A DNA stretch of 64,000 bases from JAGNLM01 sp964439835 (GCA_964439835.1 CAYTPQ010000006.1:1-64000); one strand, 5' to 3'; counted from the first letter of the stretch, positions 33,764-43,013 are shown. Numbers and translations: made by a program. The notes: a model not told the origin generated them from the letters alone.

Positions 33764-34068
33764 CAGGGCTCGTCGTTGACAGTTGCGTCCCAAGTGAACA
33801 GATGCCCCGGCGGGACCAGGGCCTCCAGGTGATCCAGGATCGGCCCCAGCCGCTCGGGGCGGACCATGAACTCGATGACCACGGGCAGCTGCAGCGAGAG
33901 GTCGAGCAGGCTCGCCTCGTGGGTGCCGCTGCGCCCGAAGCCCGAGACCCCCCGAAAGAGCGTCGCCCGCCGGACCTTGGCGTCCTCGCGCAGGTAACGC
34001 ATCACCTCCTTCGGCCGCGGGCCCTCCAGCAGGTAGATCCGCACCACCTTGACCGGCGCCGACTTCAC
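33763..34068 (-). CDS. DUF190 family protein
   Basis: A 101-residue protein of the DUF190 family, PII-like in fold, with VKVVRIYLLEG, ATLFRGVSGFGRSG and LPVVIEFMVRPE. Family members are commonly linked with CrcB fluoride channels; the fold suggests a small-molecule sensor or trimeric regulator. Its GTG overlaps the crcB stop (GTGA) and its stop overlaps serS, so it is locked between the two. Confidence 0.85.
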   Translation of the reverse strand: MKSAPVKVVRIYLLEGPRPKEVMRYLREDAKVRRATLFRGVSGFGRSGTHEASLLDLSLQLPVVIEFMVRPERLGPILDHLEALVPPGHLFTWDATVNDEP

Positions 34069-34454
34069 GCCGCACCCACGCCGACCTGACGGGCCAGGAC
34101 CAGCCCGACCCAGGTGGCGCCCAGGCAGAGGACTACGCTCGCCAGCACGTTCAGTGCCGCGCGCAGGTGCGCCCCGGCCTCGACCAGGCCCAGGGTCTCA
34201 ATGGAGAACGAGGAGAAGGTGGTGAACCCGCCCAGCACCCCGATCAGTACACCGGCCCGCAGCTCCGCGGAGACCGCGCTGCGCTCGACGAACCAGACGT
34301 AAAGGAAGCCCATGGCGAGGCAGCCGACCACGTTCACCACCAGCGTGCCGTAGGGAAAGCCCCGCCCGAACAGGCCGTAGACCCCGAGCGAGGCGGCGTA
34401 GCGCAGGACCGATCCCACCGCCCCGCCCAGCGCAATGGCGAGCACGCTCAGCAC
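34065..34454 (-). CDS. crcB: Fluoride ion channel CrcB (Fluc)
   Basis: Small dual-topology membrane channel that exports fluoride. The 129 residues form four helices with the signatures GGAVGSVLRYAAS, YGTLVVNVVGCLAMGF and GVLGGFTTFSSFSIE (the central Na+ and Phe-box region). Only one gene is seen, fitting a homodimer. The GTG abuts the rarA stop, leaving no room for a fluoride riboswitch of its own. Confidence 0.95.
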   Translation of the reverse strand: MLSVLAIALGGAVGSVLRYAASLGVYGLFGRGFPYGTLVVNVVGCLAMGFLYVWFVERSAVSAELRAGVLIGVLGGFTTFSSFSIETLGLVEAGAHLRAALNVLASVVLCLGATWVGLVLARQVGVGAA

Positions 34455-35804
34455 CTACTCCTTTCCTCCCTTGCCCCGCTCGGGCCGCGCCCGGTCCGTG
34501 CCGGGCGGGTCCAGGGCCCGGAGGCGGCCGAGCTTCTCCGCGATCTGGGTCTCCAGGCCACGCGGGACGGGTCGATAGTAGCGCCTCACCGGCATCCCGT
34601 CCGGGAAGTAGCGCTGCCCCGCCGCGTAGGCGTCCGGCTCGTCGTGAGGGTAGCGGTAGGCCGCGCCGTAGTCGAGGCGGCGCATCAGGCCGGTGGGTGC
34701 GTTGCGCAGGTGCAGCGGGACTGGCAGGGAGCCGAGGCCCCGCGCGTCTTCCATCGCCTCGTCGAAGGCCAGGTAGACGGCGTTGCTCTTGGCGGCGCAG
34801 GCCAGGTAGGTCACGGCCTGGGCGAGCGCCAGCTCGCCCTCGGGGTGCCCCAGCCGCTCCTGGACCTCCCAGGCGGAGAGCGCCAGGGGCAGGGCGCGCG
34901 GGTCGGCGTTGCCCACGTCCTCGCTCGCGACCCGCACCAGCCGCCGGGCGACGTAACGGGGGTCGCAGCCGCCGTCCAGCATCCGGGCGAGCCAGTACAG
35001 GGCGGCGTCGGGGTCCGAGCCCCGGATCGCCTTGTGCAGGGCGGAGATCTGCTCGTAGAAGACGTCCCCGCCCTTGTCGAAGCGGCGGGGGTCGCCGGCC
35101 AGCACCGCGTCCAGGAGCCCCGCGTCAATGCGCCCCCCGTGGCCCGGCACGAGCGCGAACTCGGCGGCGACCTCGAGGGCGTTCAGCGCGCGACGGGCGT
35201 CCCCGTCGGCGGCCCGCGCGAGGCGATCGCGCTCCGTGTCGGCCATCGTCAGCCCCAGGGCGCCGAGCCCCCGCACCGGGTCCGCCAGGGCCCTGTCGAT
35301 CACCCGCCGGACGTCCTCGGCCCGCAGCGACTCCAGCACGTAGACCCGGCAGCGGGACAGCAGCGCGCCGTTCAGCTCGAAGGAGGGGTTCTCGGTGGTG
35401 GCGCCGATGAAGGTGAGCGTGCCGTCTTCCACGTAGGGCAGGAAGGCGTCCTGCTGGGCCTTGTTGAAGCGGTGGGCTTCGTCGACGAACAGGATGGTGT
35501 CGCCGCCGGTGCCCTGGCGGTAGGCCTGCGCCCGCCCCACCGCCTCGCGGATGTCCCTGACCCCGGCCAGCACCGCCGAGAGGGGGATGAACTGAGCCTG
35601 GGCCGAGTGGGCCAGCAACCGCGCCAGGGTGGTCTTGCCAGTGCCCGGAGGGCCCCAGAGGACCATCGAGTGCAAGCGGCCCGACCGGATGGCCTCCCGC
35701 AGCGGCTTCCCGTCACCCAGCAGGCGATCCTGCCCGACCAGGTCCTCGATGCGCCCGGGCCGCAGGCGGTCGGCGAGCGGCGGGCGAGACTGAGAGTCGC
35801 TCAC
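34455..35804 (-). CDS. rarA: Replication-associated recombination protein A
   Basis: AAA+ ATPase (MgsA/WHIP family) acting at stalled replication forks. The 449 residues show Walker A GPPGTGKTTLARLL (about 50-63), Walker B TILFVDEAHRFNKAQQD, the sensor GATTENPSFE and the C-terminal tetramerisation domain. GTG start. It is flanked by lolA and crcB in the usual gammaproteobacterial order. Confidence 0.95.
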   Translation of the reverse strand: MSDSQSRPPLADRLRPGRIEDLVGQDRLLGDGKPLREAIRSGRLHSMVLWGPPGTGKTTLARLLAHSAQAQFIPLSAVLAGVRDIREAVGRAQAYRQGTGGDTILFVDEAHRFNKAQQDAFLPYVEDGTLTFIGATTENPSFELNGALLSRCRVYVLESLRAEDVRRVIDRALADPVRGLGALGLTMADTERDRLARAADGDARRALNALEVAAEFALVPGHGGRIDAGLLDAVLAGDPRRFDKGGDVFYEQISALHKAIRGSDPDAALYWLARMLDGGCDPRYVARRLVRVASEDVGNADPRALPLALSAWEVQERLGHPEGELALAQAVTYLACAAKSNAVYLAFDEAMEDARGLGSLPVPLHLRNAPTGLMRRLDYGAAYRYPHDEPDAYAAGQRYFPDGMPVRRYYRPVPRGLETQIAEKLGRLRALDPPGTDRARPERGKGGKE

Positions 35805-35820
35805 GCGGGAGCCGCAGCCC

Positions 35821-36453
35821 TCAGCGTGGGCCGGGGGCGTCGCGCATCACGTCGACGCCGTCGGGCGGCTGGAAGCGGAACAGGTCGGAGTTCAGCTTGG
35901 GGTTCTTGATCGCCCCCTTGAACCGCAGCCGGGTCAACTGGCCGAAGCCGTCGGCCAGCTCCATCTCCGCCAGATCCCGTCCCCGCAGGCCGATGCGCAC
36001 CTTGCGAAATGGCGCTTCGGCCGACTTCGGGGTCAGTTCCACCCACTCCAAGTCGCCCTTGCGCCCGAGGTCGGCCAGGGTGAACTCCGCCTCCAGCGGC
36101 CGGTTGCTGCTCAGCAGCAGGCCCGGGGCGTTGGCGAGCGCCTCGCGCGCGCTCTTCACCGTCACCTGGGCCAGCTCGCTATCGTAAATCCAGACCTCTT
36201 CGCCGTCGGAGACGATCTCCTGCACGTAGGGGACCGTGTAGCTCCAGCGGAACTTCCCCGGCCGCGACAGGTAGAAGCGCCCGAACGAGCTCTCCAGGTT
36301 GCGCCCCTTCTCGTCCTCGACCGTCTGCTCGAAGGCCGACTCGAGCGTCTTCAGCTCGCCGAGAAAGGCCTTGAGCCGCGCCACGTCGGCGGACGCGGCG
36401 GCGCTGGCGGCCAGCAGCACGGCTACAAGGGCGGACTTGAGAAGGTCACGCAT
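35821..36453 (-). CDS. lolA: Outer-membrane lipoprotein carrier protein LolA
   Basis: Periplasmic chaperone that takes lipoproteins from LolCDE to the outer membrane. With the ATG at 36453 (GGTGAGAG 6 bases upstream) it has 210 residues, with a signal peptide ending ASA and the LolA barrel (VARLKAFLGELKTLESAFEQTV, GRFYLSRPGKFRW, VWIYDSELAQVTV). A GTG at 36465 overlapping the ftsK stop is an alternative start. lolC and lolD are in the same window at 52-54 kb. Confidence 0.95.
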   Translation of the reverse strand: MRDLLKSALVAVLLAASAAASADVARLKAFLGELKTLESAFEQTVEDEKGRNLESSFGRFYLSRPGKFRWSYTVPYVQEIVSDGEEVWIYDSELAQVTVKSAREALANAPGLLLSSNRPLEAEFTLADLGRKGDLEWVELTPKSAEAPFRKVRIGLRGRDLAEMELADGFGQLTRLRFKGAIKNPKLNSDLFRFQPPDGVDVMRDAPGPR

Positions 36454-36461
36454 GGAAACTC

Positions 36462-38744
36462 TCACCGAGGCGCCGCCGGCACCAGCACCTCGCGGCTGCC
36501 GTTGGACTGTAGCGGCCCAACCAGCCCGGCCCGCTCCATCTCCTCGATCATCCGGGCCGCGCGGTTATAGCCGATCTTGAGTCGCCGCTGCACGCCCGAG
36601 ATCGAGGCGCGCCGGCTCTCGGTGACGATGGCGACCGCCTGGTCGTAGAGGGGGTCCTTCTCGCCACCCGCCTCCTCGCCGCCCTCCCCGTTGTCCTGCT
36701 CCTCCGCGCCCTGGAGGATTTCGTGCACGTAGTCCGGCGCGCCGTGGCTGCGCAGATAATCGACCACCCGGTGGACCTCGTTGTCGGAGACGAAGGCGCC
36801 GTGCACGCGCATCGGCATGCCGCTCCCCGGCGGGAGGTAGAGCATGTCGCCGTGCCCGAGCAGGTGCTCGGCGCCCATCTGGTCCAGGATCGTTCGGGAG
36901 TCGACCTTGGACGACACCTGGAAGGCGATGCGGGTCGGGATGTTCGCCTTGATCAGTCCGGTGATGACGTCGACCGACGGGCGCTGGGTCGCCAGGATCA
37001 GGTGGATGCCGGAGGCGCGGGCCTTCTGGGCCAGGCGGCAGATCAGGTCCTCCACCTTCTTGCCCACCACCATCATCATGTCCGCCAGCTCGTCGATCAC
37101 CAGCACGACGAGCGGCAGGGTCGTGAGCGCCGGGGCCTCTTCGCCCTCCGTGCCCTTGAACAGGGGGTCGCGCAGCGGGGCGCCGTGGGCGGATGCCTCG
37201 CGGACCTTGCGGTTGTAGCCGCCGATGTTGCGCACGCCAAGGGCCGACATCACCCGGTAGCGACGGTCCATCTCGGCCACGCACCAGCGCAGGGCGTTCG
37301 CGGCCTCCTTCATGTCGGTGACGACCGGCGCCAACAGGTGCGGGATCCCCTCGTACACCGAGAGTTCGAGCATCTTCGGGTCGACCAGGATCAGCCGCAC
37401 CTCGGCCGGAGTGGACTTGTAGAGCAGGCTCAGGACCATCGCGTTGATGGCCACCGACTTGCCCGAGCCGGTGGTGCCTGCCACCAGCAGGTGCGGCATG
37501 CGCGCCAGGTCCACCACCACCGGGTGCCCGCCGATGTCCTTGCCGAGCGATAGCGCGACCGGCGAGGAGACCTCGTCGTACTCCTTCGATTTCAGGATCT
37601 CGCTGAGCACCACCAGCTCCCGGTGCTCGTTCGGGATCTCGAGTCCGATGACCGACTTGCCCGGAATCACCTCGACGATGCGCACGCTCACCACCGAGAG
37701 CGAGCGCGCCAGGTCCTTCGCCAGGGCGCTGATGCGGCTGACTTTGAGGCCCGGCGCGGGCTGCAGCTCGAAGCGCGTGACCACCGGCCCGGGGTGGACC
37801 GCGACGACCTGGACCTCGATGCCGAAGTCGAGCAGCTTCACCTCGACCTGGCGGGACATGGCCTCGAGCGCCGACTTGCTCACCGGGGTCTGGGACGCCG
37901 GCGCCGGGTCCAGGAGCGAGAGCGGCGGCAGCCCACCCTCCCCCACGGGCTCGAACAGGGGGACCTGACGCTCCTTGTCGACCCGCGCGCTTGGCTGCAG
38001 GGGGCCTGCGGTCGGCTCGATCCGCGGCGGTGCGCGCTTGGCCGTCTTCGCCTGGGCGCGGGCCACCACGGTCTCCCGCTCCTCGCGCGCCTTGCGCGCC
38101 TGCGCCTGCGCGCGCAGGCGGCGAGGCAGGCCGACCACCCAGGCCACCGACTCGACCGTGTAGTGGCCCATCGCGTCCATCACGGCGAACCAGGACAGGC
38201 CGGTCAGCAGCGTGACCCCCACCAGGAACAGCGCGAGCAGGAACAGCGTCGCCCCCAACGGGCTGAACAGGTGCGCCAGCCCCCGGCCCACCACGTCGCC
38301 GAGCGCACCCCCGGCGTCGAGCGGCAGGCCGCGGGCGGCGAAGTGCAGGGTCGCCAGCCCCGCGCCAGCGGTCAGGGTCAGGAGGAAGCCGCTCAACCGC
38401 CCGGCAGGGCCGTGCCAGGACGCCGGGGCCGGCACCCTGCCGCCGCGGTAGACCAGCCAGCCGCCTGCGGCCAGCAGCCCCGGAAACAGGTACGCCAGGT
38501 AGCCGAACAGGTAGAGGCCGACGTCGGCGAGCCAGGCGCCGGCAATCCCGCCCCGGTTGGCGACCCGGCCGGCGGTACCCACCTGCGACCAGCCAGGGTC
38601 GGCCGGGTGGTAGCTGAGGAGCGACACGAGCAGATAGAGCGCCGTCGCCCCCGCGCCGATGAACAGGACCTCACGCAGCCCGCGGCCGATGTGGGCCCGC
38701 AGGGGCACGGACCGGCTCGCTCGTTTGGGAACTGCCTGCGCCAA
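36462..38744 (-). CDS. ftsK: DNA translocase FtsK
   Basis: Septal motor that pumps the chromosome terminus and activates XerCD. It has 760 residues: four to five N-terminal membrane helices (about 25-180), a short basic linker (about 190-290), the alpha/beta motor with Walker A GTTGSGKSVAINAM and Walker B VLVIDELADMM, and the winged-helix gamma domain (YDQAVAIVTESRRASISGVQRRLKIGYNRAARMIEEME) that reads KOPS. The start is a TTG, giving the usual 24 residues before the first helix. A relatively AT-rich promoter region precedes it. Confidence 0.95.
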   Translation of the reverse strand: MAQAVPKRASRSVPLRAHIGRGLREVLFIGAGATALYLLVSLLSYHPADPGWSQVGTAGRVANRGGIAGAWLADVGLYLFGYLAYLFPGLLAAGGWLVYRGGRVPAPASWHGPAGRLSGFLLTLTAGAGLATLHFAARGLPLDAGGALGDVVGRGLAHLFSPLGATLFLLALFLVGVTLLTGLSWFAVMDAMGHYTVESVAWVVGLPRRLRAQAQARKAREERETVVARAQAKTAKRAPPRIEPTAGPLQPSARVDKERQVPLFEPVGEGGLPPLSLLDPAPASQTPVSKSALEAMSRQVEVKLLDFGIEVQVVAVHPGPVVTRFELQPAPGLKVSRISALAKDLARSLSVVSVRIVEVIPGKSVIGLEIPNEHRELVVLSEILKSKEYDEVSSPVALSLGKDIGGHPVVVDLARMPHLLVAGTTGSGKSVAINAMVLSLLYKSTPAEVRLILVDPKMLELSVYEGIPHLLAPVVTDMKEAANALRWCVAEMDRRYRVMSALGVRNIGGYNRKVREASAHGAPLRDPLFKGTEGEEAPALTTLPLVVLVIDELADMMMVVGKKVEDLICRLAQKARASGIHLILATQRPSVDVITGLIKANIPTRIAFQVSSKVDSRTILDQMGAEHLLGHGDMLYLPPGSGMPMRVHGAFVSDNEVHRVVDYLRSHGAPDYVHEILQGAEEQDNGEGGEEAGGEKDPLYDQAVAIVTESRRASISGVQRRLKIGYNRAARMIEEMERAGLVGPLQSNGSREVLVPAAPR

Positions 38745-38796
38745 AGCAATAAACCGCTTGAGTATTCCGTCTTAACTACTTCATTATTATGTTTCG

Positions 38797-38817
38797 AGGG
38801 GCTACATTCCAGCCCCT
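38797..38817. other. Hairpin in the ftsK-trxB divergent gap
   Basis: AGGGGCT, 7 bases, AGCCCCT, a perfect 7-bp stem within the 282-base divergent region 38745-39026. The part next to ftsK (38745-38795) is unusually AT-rich and probably holds its promoter. Nothing coding is seen in this gap. Confidence 0.4.
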
Positions 38818-39026
38818 GTAGCGCCGCACCGGGGGATCCGCGCCCCAGGCCGGGTCGAGACCGACTGCGGGTTCGCCGGGGCACCGCGCGCGGCCCCCCG
38901 ACCCCGGCATAATACCATCCCCGCGCGGATCGCCCGTCTTTGCCGCCCCCGAGGCGATGCCGTACCATTCCGCCCGCCGTCGGCCAAAACCCGGCGGTCG
39001 CCCTGCACCCCTGGGAGCGCCCCGCC

Positions 39027-39980
39027 ATGAGCACTACCCGACACTCTCGCCTGCTGATCCTCGGCTCCGGCCCCGCAGGCTACACCGCCGCCGTGTACGC
39101 AGCCCGGGCCAACCTGAAGCCCGTCCTCATCACTGGGCTCGAGCAGGGCGGCCAGCTGATGACGACGACCGACGTCGACAACTGGCCGGGGGACGACGCC
39201 GGGGTCCAGGGACCCGATCTGATGGAGCGGATGCGCCGGCACGCCGAGCGCTTCGGCACCGAGATGGTGTTCGACCACATCCACGAGGCGGCGCTGACCG
39301 AGCGGCCCTTCCGGTTGGTGGGCGACTCGGGGACCTATACCTCCGACGCCTTGATCATCGCCACCGGGGCGTCCGCCCGCTATCTCGGGCTGCCGTCCGA
39401 GGAGGCCTTCAAGGGCAAGGGGGTCTCGGCCTGCGCCACCTGCGACGGCTTCTTCTACCGGGGCCAGGCAGTCGCGGTCATCGGTGGCGGCAACACCGCG
39501 GTCGAAGAGGCCCTCTACCTGGCGAACATCGCCTCCCACGTGACCCTGGTCCACCGCCGCGACGCCCTGCGGGCCGAGAAGATCATGCAGGACCGCCTGT
39601 TCGAGAAGGCCCGGACCGGCAACGTCACCCTGCTCTGGGACTCAGTGCTGGACGAGGTTCTCGGCGACGCCAGCGGCGTGACCGGGATCCGGGTCCGCAA
39701 CGTCAAAGACGAAAGCACCCGCGACCTGGATCTGATGGGGGTCTTCATTGCCATCGGCCACACCCCGAACACTCGCCTGTTCGAGGGTCAGCTCGACATG
39801 CACAACGGCTACATCCGGGTGCAGTCCGGCATCGACGGCAACGCCACCGCCACCAGCATCCCCGGGGTCTTCGCCGCTGGCGACGTGATGGACCACGTCT
39901 ATCGCCAGGCGGTCACCTCGGCCGGCACCGGCTGCATGGCGGCCCTGGATGCCGAGCGCTACCTCGACGCCCTGGGCTGA
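39027..39980 (+). CDS. trxB: Thioredoxin-disulfide reductase
   Basis: FAD/NADPH enzyme that reduces thioredoxin. The 317 residues show GSGPAGYTAAVYAARA (FAD), the redox-active C136-A-T-C139 and GGGNTAVEEALYLA (NADPH). The ATG at 39027 was chosen because family similarity starts there. The ftsK-divergent-trxB order is conserved in Pseudomonas and relatives. Confidence 0.96.
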   Translation: MSTTRHSRLLILGSGPAGYTAAVYAARANLKPVLITGLEQGGQLMTTTDVDNWPGDDAGVQGPDLMERMRRHAERFGTEMVFDHIHEAALTERPFRLVGDSGTYTSDALIIATGASARYLGLPSEEAFKGKGVSACATCDGFFYRGQAVAVIGGGNTAVEEALYLANIASHVTLVHRRDALRAEKIMQDRLFEKARTGNVTLLWDSVLDEVLGDASGVTGIRVRNVKDESTRDLDLMGVFIAIGHTPNTRLFEGQLDMHNGYIRVQSGIDGNATATSIPGVFAAGDVMDHVYRQAVTSAGTGCMAALDAERYLDALG

Positions 39981-40106
39981 GGAAGCTCGGCACAAGTCGT
40001 CGTCCCGGCAAAGCGCTGCCCTCTGGCTTGAGCCGGGCGTGAACGCCTGCTGAGCCGGGAGGTCTCACCGGCACAGCAACCCACCCGGCTGTCCGGACCT
40101 CCACCC

Positions 40107-41267
40107 GTGCACTTTTCCACAGTCGAGAGCATTAGCGAGGTCCCCGCGCGGGACTGGAATCGGCTGGCGGGCGACGAGAACCCGTTCCTGCGCCACGAGT
40201 TCCTCGCCGCCCTCGAGCGCCAGGGATGCCTCGGCGATCGCTTCGGCTGGTGGCCCCGGCACTTTCTGGTGCATCACGGCGGGCAGCTGGTGGCCGCGGC
40301 GCCCGCGTACCTCAAGGACAACAACTACGGCGAGTTCGTGTTCGACCACGCCTGGTCCGAGGCCTACGCCCGCGCGGGCCTCGCCTACTACCCGAAGCTG
40401 GTGGTGGCGGTGCCCTACACGCCCGTCACGGGTCCGCGACTGCTGGCCGACCCCGCGGTCGGCCGGCCGGCGGCGGACGCGCTCGTCTCGGGCGCGATCG
40501 CACTCACGGAACGCTCCGGACTGTCCTCCCTGCACTGGCTCTTCTGCGACGAGCCGACGACCGGGACGCTCGAGGGCCACGGGCTGTCGCCGCGGCTCGG
40601 CTGCCAGTTCCACTGGCCGAACCCGGGCTACCGGGACTTCCAGGACTTCCTCGACACCCTGACCTCCCGACGACGCAAGGAGATCCGACGCGAGCGCCGC
40701 GAGGTCGAACGCCAAGGCATCGAGCTCCGGGTGTTGTCGGGGCACGAGGCCGGCCCCGCCGAGTGGGAAGCGATACACGGATTCTACGAGGCCACCTTCG
40801 AGCGCAAGTGGGGTGTGCCCACCCTCACCCGAGGTTTCTTCGAGGAGCTGGGGGCCCGGATGCCCGAGGCGGTGGCGCTGGTCCTCGCCCGCAAGGACGG
40901 GCGCTACGTCGCCGGGGCCTTCAACCTGGTCGGGCGCCGGCGCCTGTACGGCCGGAGCTGGGGCACGACCGGTTTCTTCCCGGGCCTGCATTTCGAGGTC
41001 TGCTATTATCGACTCATCGAGTTTTGCATCGATCGCGGGCTGGAGGTGTTCGAGGCCGGCGCGCAGGGCGAGCACAAGATCGCACGAGGTTTTCTGCCGC
41101 GGGCGACGCGCTCGGCGCACTGGATTGGGCACCCGGGCTTCCGGTCGGCGGTCGCGGATTTCGTCCGGCGCGAGCGGCGGGCGGTGGAGGCGTATATGTC
41201 CGAGGTCCTCGAACACTCGCCCTACCGCCGGGCGGATACGGAATCGAATTCCTCGCCCGAGGAGTGA
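40107..41267 (+). CDS. FemAB/GNAT-like acyltransferase (COG3146 type)
   Basis: A 386-residue protein with the fold family of FemX/GNAT acyltransferases; homologues are annotated as peptidoglycan biosynthesis proteins or GNAT N-acetyltransferases without proof. Visible features: FVFDHAWSEAYARAGLAYYPKLVVAVPYTPVTGPRLL, the basic RRRKEIRRERREVERQG helix that in Fem proteins contacts RNA or nucleotide, and the C-terminal EAGAQGEHKIARGFLPRATRSAHWI. GTG start with a weak ribosome site. It stands 15 bases before aat, itself a Fem-fold aminoacyl-tRNA transferase. Confidence 0.8.
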   Translation: MHFSTVESISEVPARDWNRLAGDENPFLRHEFLAALERQGCLGDRFGWWPRHFLVHHGGQLVAAAPAYLKDNNYGEFVFDHAWSEAYARAGLAYYPKLVVAVPYTPVTGPRLLADPAVGRPAADALVSGAIALTERSGLSSLHWLFCDEPTTGTLEGHGLSPRLGCQFHWPNPGYRDFQDFLDTLTSRRRKEIRRERREVERQGIELRVLSGHEAGPAEWEAIHGFYEATFERKWGVPTLTRGFFEELGARMPEAVALVLARKDGRYVAGAFNLVGRRRLYGRSWGTTGFFPGLHFEVCYYRLIEFCIDRGLEVFEAGAQGEHKIARGFLPRATRSAHWIGHPGFRSAVADFVRRERRAVEAYMSEVLEHSPYRRADTESNSSPEE

Positions 41268-41282
41268 GGGCCTGCGCCGAGG

Positions 41283-41972
41283 ATGAGGCGCGTACTGTTC
41301 CCGCACGTGATCCGGCCGGGAGATCCACCGGATGCGTTCCCGCCGGTGGTGCACGCCCTCGCCGAGCCGAACGGTCTGCTGGCGTTGGGGGGTGATCTGA
41401 GCCCGGCGCGGCTGCTCGCGGCTTACCGGCGCGGAGTCTTTCCCTGGTACAGCGAGGGCCAACCGATCCTCTGGTGGTCCCCGGACCCGCGGGCGGTGTT
41501 CTACCCGGAGGCGGTTCGTGTCACCCGAAGTCTGGGCAAGCGGCTGCGCCAGGGCCGCTTCGAGGTCCGCGTCAACACCGCCTTCGACGCGGTGGTGCAG
41601 GCCTGTGCCGCACCCCGTGCGCGGCAGGAGGGCACCTGGATCACCGCCGAGATGGCCGCCGCCTACGGCAGACTTCAGCGCCTGGGAGTAGCCCACTCGG
41701 TCGAGACCTGGGAGGGAGGCGAGCTGGCCGGCGGGCTGTACGGCGTCGCCCTCGGCGAGGTTTTCTTCGGCGAGTCGATGTTCAGCCGTCAGAGCGACGC
41801 CTCCAAGGTCGCCCTGGTCGCGCTCGCGCGGATGGGGTTCAGGCTGATCGACGCTCAGGTCCCGAGCGAGCACCTGACCCGGATGGGCGCCGTCGAGATC
41901 CCCCGCGCTCGTTTCCTTGCTCACCTGGCGGCCTGGTGTGACCGGCCGCCGCCGAACCTGACGTCACCATGA
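41283..41972 (+). CDS. aat: Leucyl/phenylalanyl-tRNA--protein transferase
   Basis: Adds Leu or Phe from aminoacyl-tRNA to N-terminal Arg/Lys of proteins, marking them for the N-degron pathway. The 229 residues include PNGLLALGGDLSPARLLAAYRRGVFPW, WWSPDPRAVF, GTWITAEMAAAY and the GGLYGVALGEVFFGESMFS core. The stop overlaps bpt as ATGA. Both N-degron transferases are thus cotranslated. Confidence 0.97.
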   Translation: MRRVLFPHVIRPGDPPDAFPPVVHALAEPNGLLALGGDLSPARLLAAYRRGVFPWYSEGQPILWWSPDPRAVFYPEAVRVTRSLGKRLRQGRFEVRVNTAFDAVVQACAAPRARQEGTWITAEMAAAYGRLQRLGVAHSVETWEGGELAGGLYGVALGEVFFGESMFSRQSDASKVALVALARMGFRLIDAQVPSEHLTRMGAVEIPRARFLAHLAAWCDRPPPNLTSP

Positions 41973-42700
41973 GCCGCGTCCTGACATCGCGTGCCGCGCC
42001 GGTCCCCATCGCGTTCTTCGCCACGCCACCGCACGCCTGCAGCTACCTCGACGGGCGCCAGGCGGTGACCGTGTTCGCCGATCCGACCTTCCACCACGAC
42101 CGCCGCACCTACACGGCGCTCTCCCGCCACGGTTTTCGGCGCAGCGGCCCGCACATCTACCGCCCGCACTGCCCGGGATGCGACGCCTGCATCCCGGTGC
42201 GCGTCCCCGTCAACGAGTTCCGGCCGCGCCGAAGCCAGCGCCGGGTCTGGCGGGCCAACCAGGACGTGCGTGTCACCCGAGTGGCCCCGGGCTTCACGCC
42301 CGAGCACTACGCCCTGTACGCCCGCTACGTCAACACCCGCCACCGCGGCGGCGGCATGGACTCGCCGACCCCTGGTCAGTACCTGGACTTCCTGACCAGC
42401 CTCTGGTCGGAGACCACCTTCTATGAGTTCCGCGCACCGTCCGGTCTGTTGGCCGTCGGCGTCGTGGACCGGCTCGACGACGGGCTCTCCGCGGTGTACA
42501 CGTTCTTCGACCCCGCGGCCTCGGCCCGCAGTCCCGGCGTTTTGGCGGTGCTATGGGAGATCGAGGAGGCACGGCGGCTGGACCTGGAGTGGCTGTACCT
42601 CGGGTACTGGCTCCGGGAGTCGCCGAAGATGCGCTACAAGGGCGAGTACCAGCCGCTGGAGTGCCTGCACGACGGGCTCTGGCGACGCTGCCACGGCTGA
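41969..42700 (+). CDS. bpt: Aspartate/glutamate leucyltransferase (Bpt)
   Basis: Bacterial ATE1-related enzyme that adds Leu from tRNA to N-terminal Asp/Glu. The 243 residues have PHACSYLDGRQAVTVFADP, the YRPHCPGCDACIPVRVPV cysteine region and the C-terminal LGYWLRESPKMRYKGEYQPLE. It is preceded by aat (4-base overlap) and followed by infA. In Pseudomonas clpA and clpS, the pathway's protease and adaptor, come next; here they do not. Confidence 0.95.
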   Translation: MSRVLTSRAAPVPIAFFATPPHACSYLDGRQAVTVFADPTFHHDRRTYTALSRHGFRRSGPHIYRPHCPGCDACIPVRVPVNEFRPRRSQRRVWRANQDVRVTRVAPGFTPEHYALYARYVNTRHRGGGMDSPTPGQYLDFLTSLWSETTFYEFRAPSGLLAVGVVDRLDDGLSAVYTFFDPAASARSPGVLAVLWEIEEARRLDLEWLYLGYWLRESPKMRYKGEYQPLECLHDGLWRRCHG

Positions 42701-42709
42701 GCCCTCGCC

Positions 42710-42725
42710 GCGGCGCCGGCGCCGC
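42710..42725. other. GC-only palindrome between bpt and infA
   Basis: GCGGCGCCGGCGCCGC, a perfect 16-base palindrome 10 bases after the bpt stop, followed by GCCTTTC. It may be a weak terminator separating bpt from infA, whose own promoter would then lie in the next 60 bases. Confidence 0.35.
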
Positions 42726-42787
42726 GCCTTTCGGCCAAACCCCGCTTCTGGCACACTATGGCGTCTGCAAGGCGACCGTCGAGCGTT

Positions 42788-43006
42788 ATGGCCAAAGAAG
42801 ACGCAATCGAGATGGAGGGCATGGTCATCGAGACCTTGCCCAACACGATGTTCCGGGTTCAGCTCGACAACGGCCACGTCGTCACCGCCCACATCTCGGG
42901 CAAGATGCGCAAGCACTACATCCGCATCCTGACCGGGGACCGGGTGACGGTGCAGCTCACCCCCTACGACCTGACCAAGGGCCGGATCACCTACCGCGCC
43001 CGGTAA
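42788..43006 (+). CDS. infA: Translation initiation factor IF-1
   Basis: Essential OB-fold factor binding the ribosomal A site in initiation. The 72 residues are nearly canonical: MAKEDAIEMEGMVIETLPNTMFRV, HISGKMRKHYIRILTGDRV, LTKGRITYRAR. The start at 42788 gives the standard MAKED N terminus. It keeps the conserved neighbourhood of aat and bpt. Confidence 0.98.
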   Translation: MAKEDAIEMEGMVIETLPNTMFRVQLDNGHVVTAHISGKMRKHYIRILTGDRVTVQLTPYDLTKGRITYRAR

Positions 43007-43013
43007 CCTCGAA

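Noticed and set aside
34455..34470. Possible fluoride riboswitch before crcB.
   Set aside because: The crcB start abuts the rarA stop, leaving no leader; no riboswitch-like sequence is seen.
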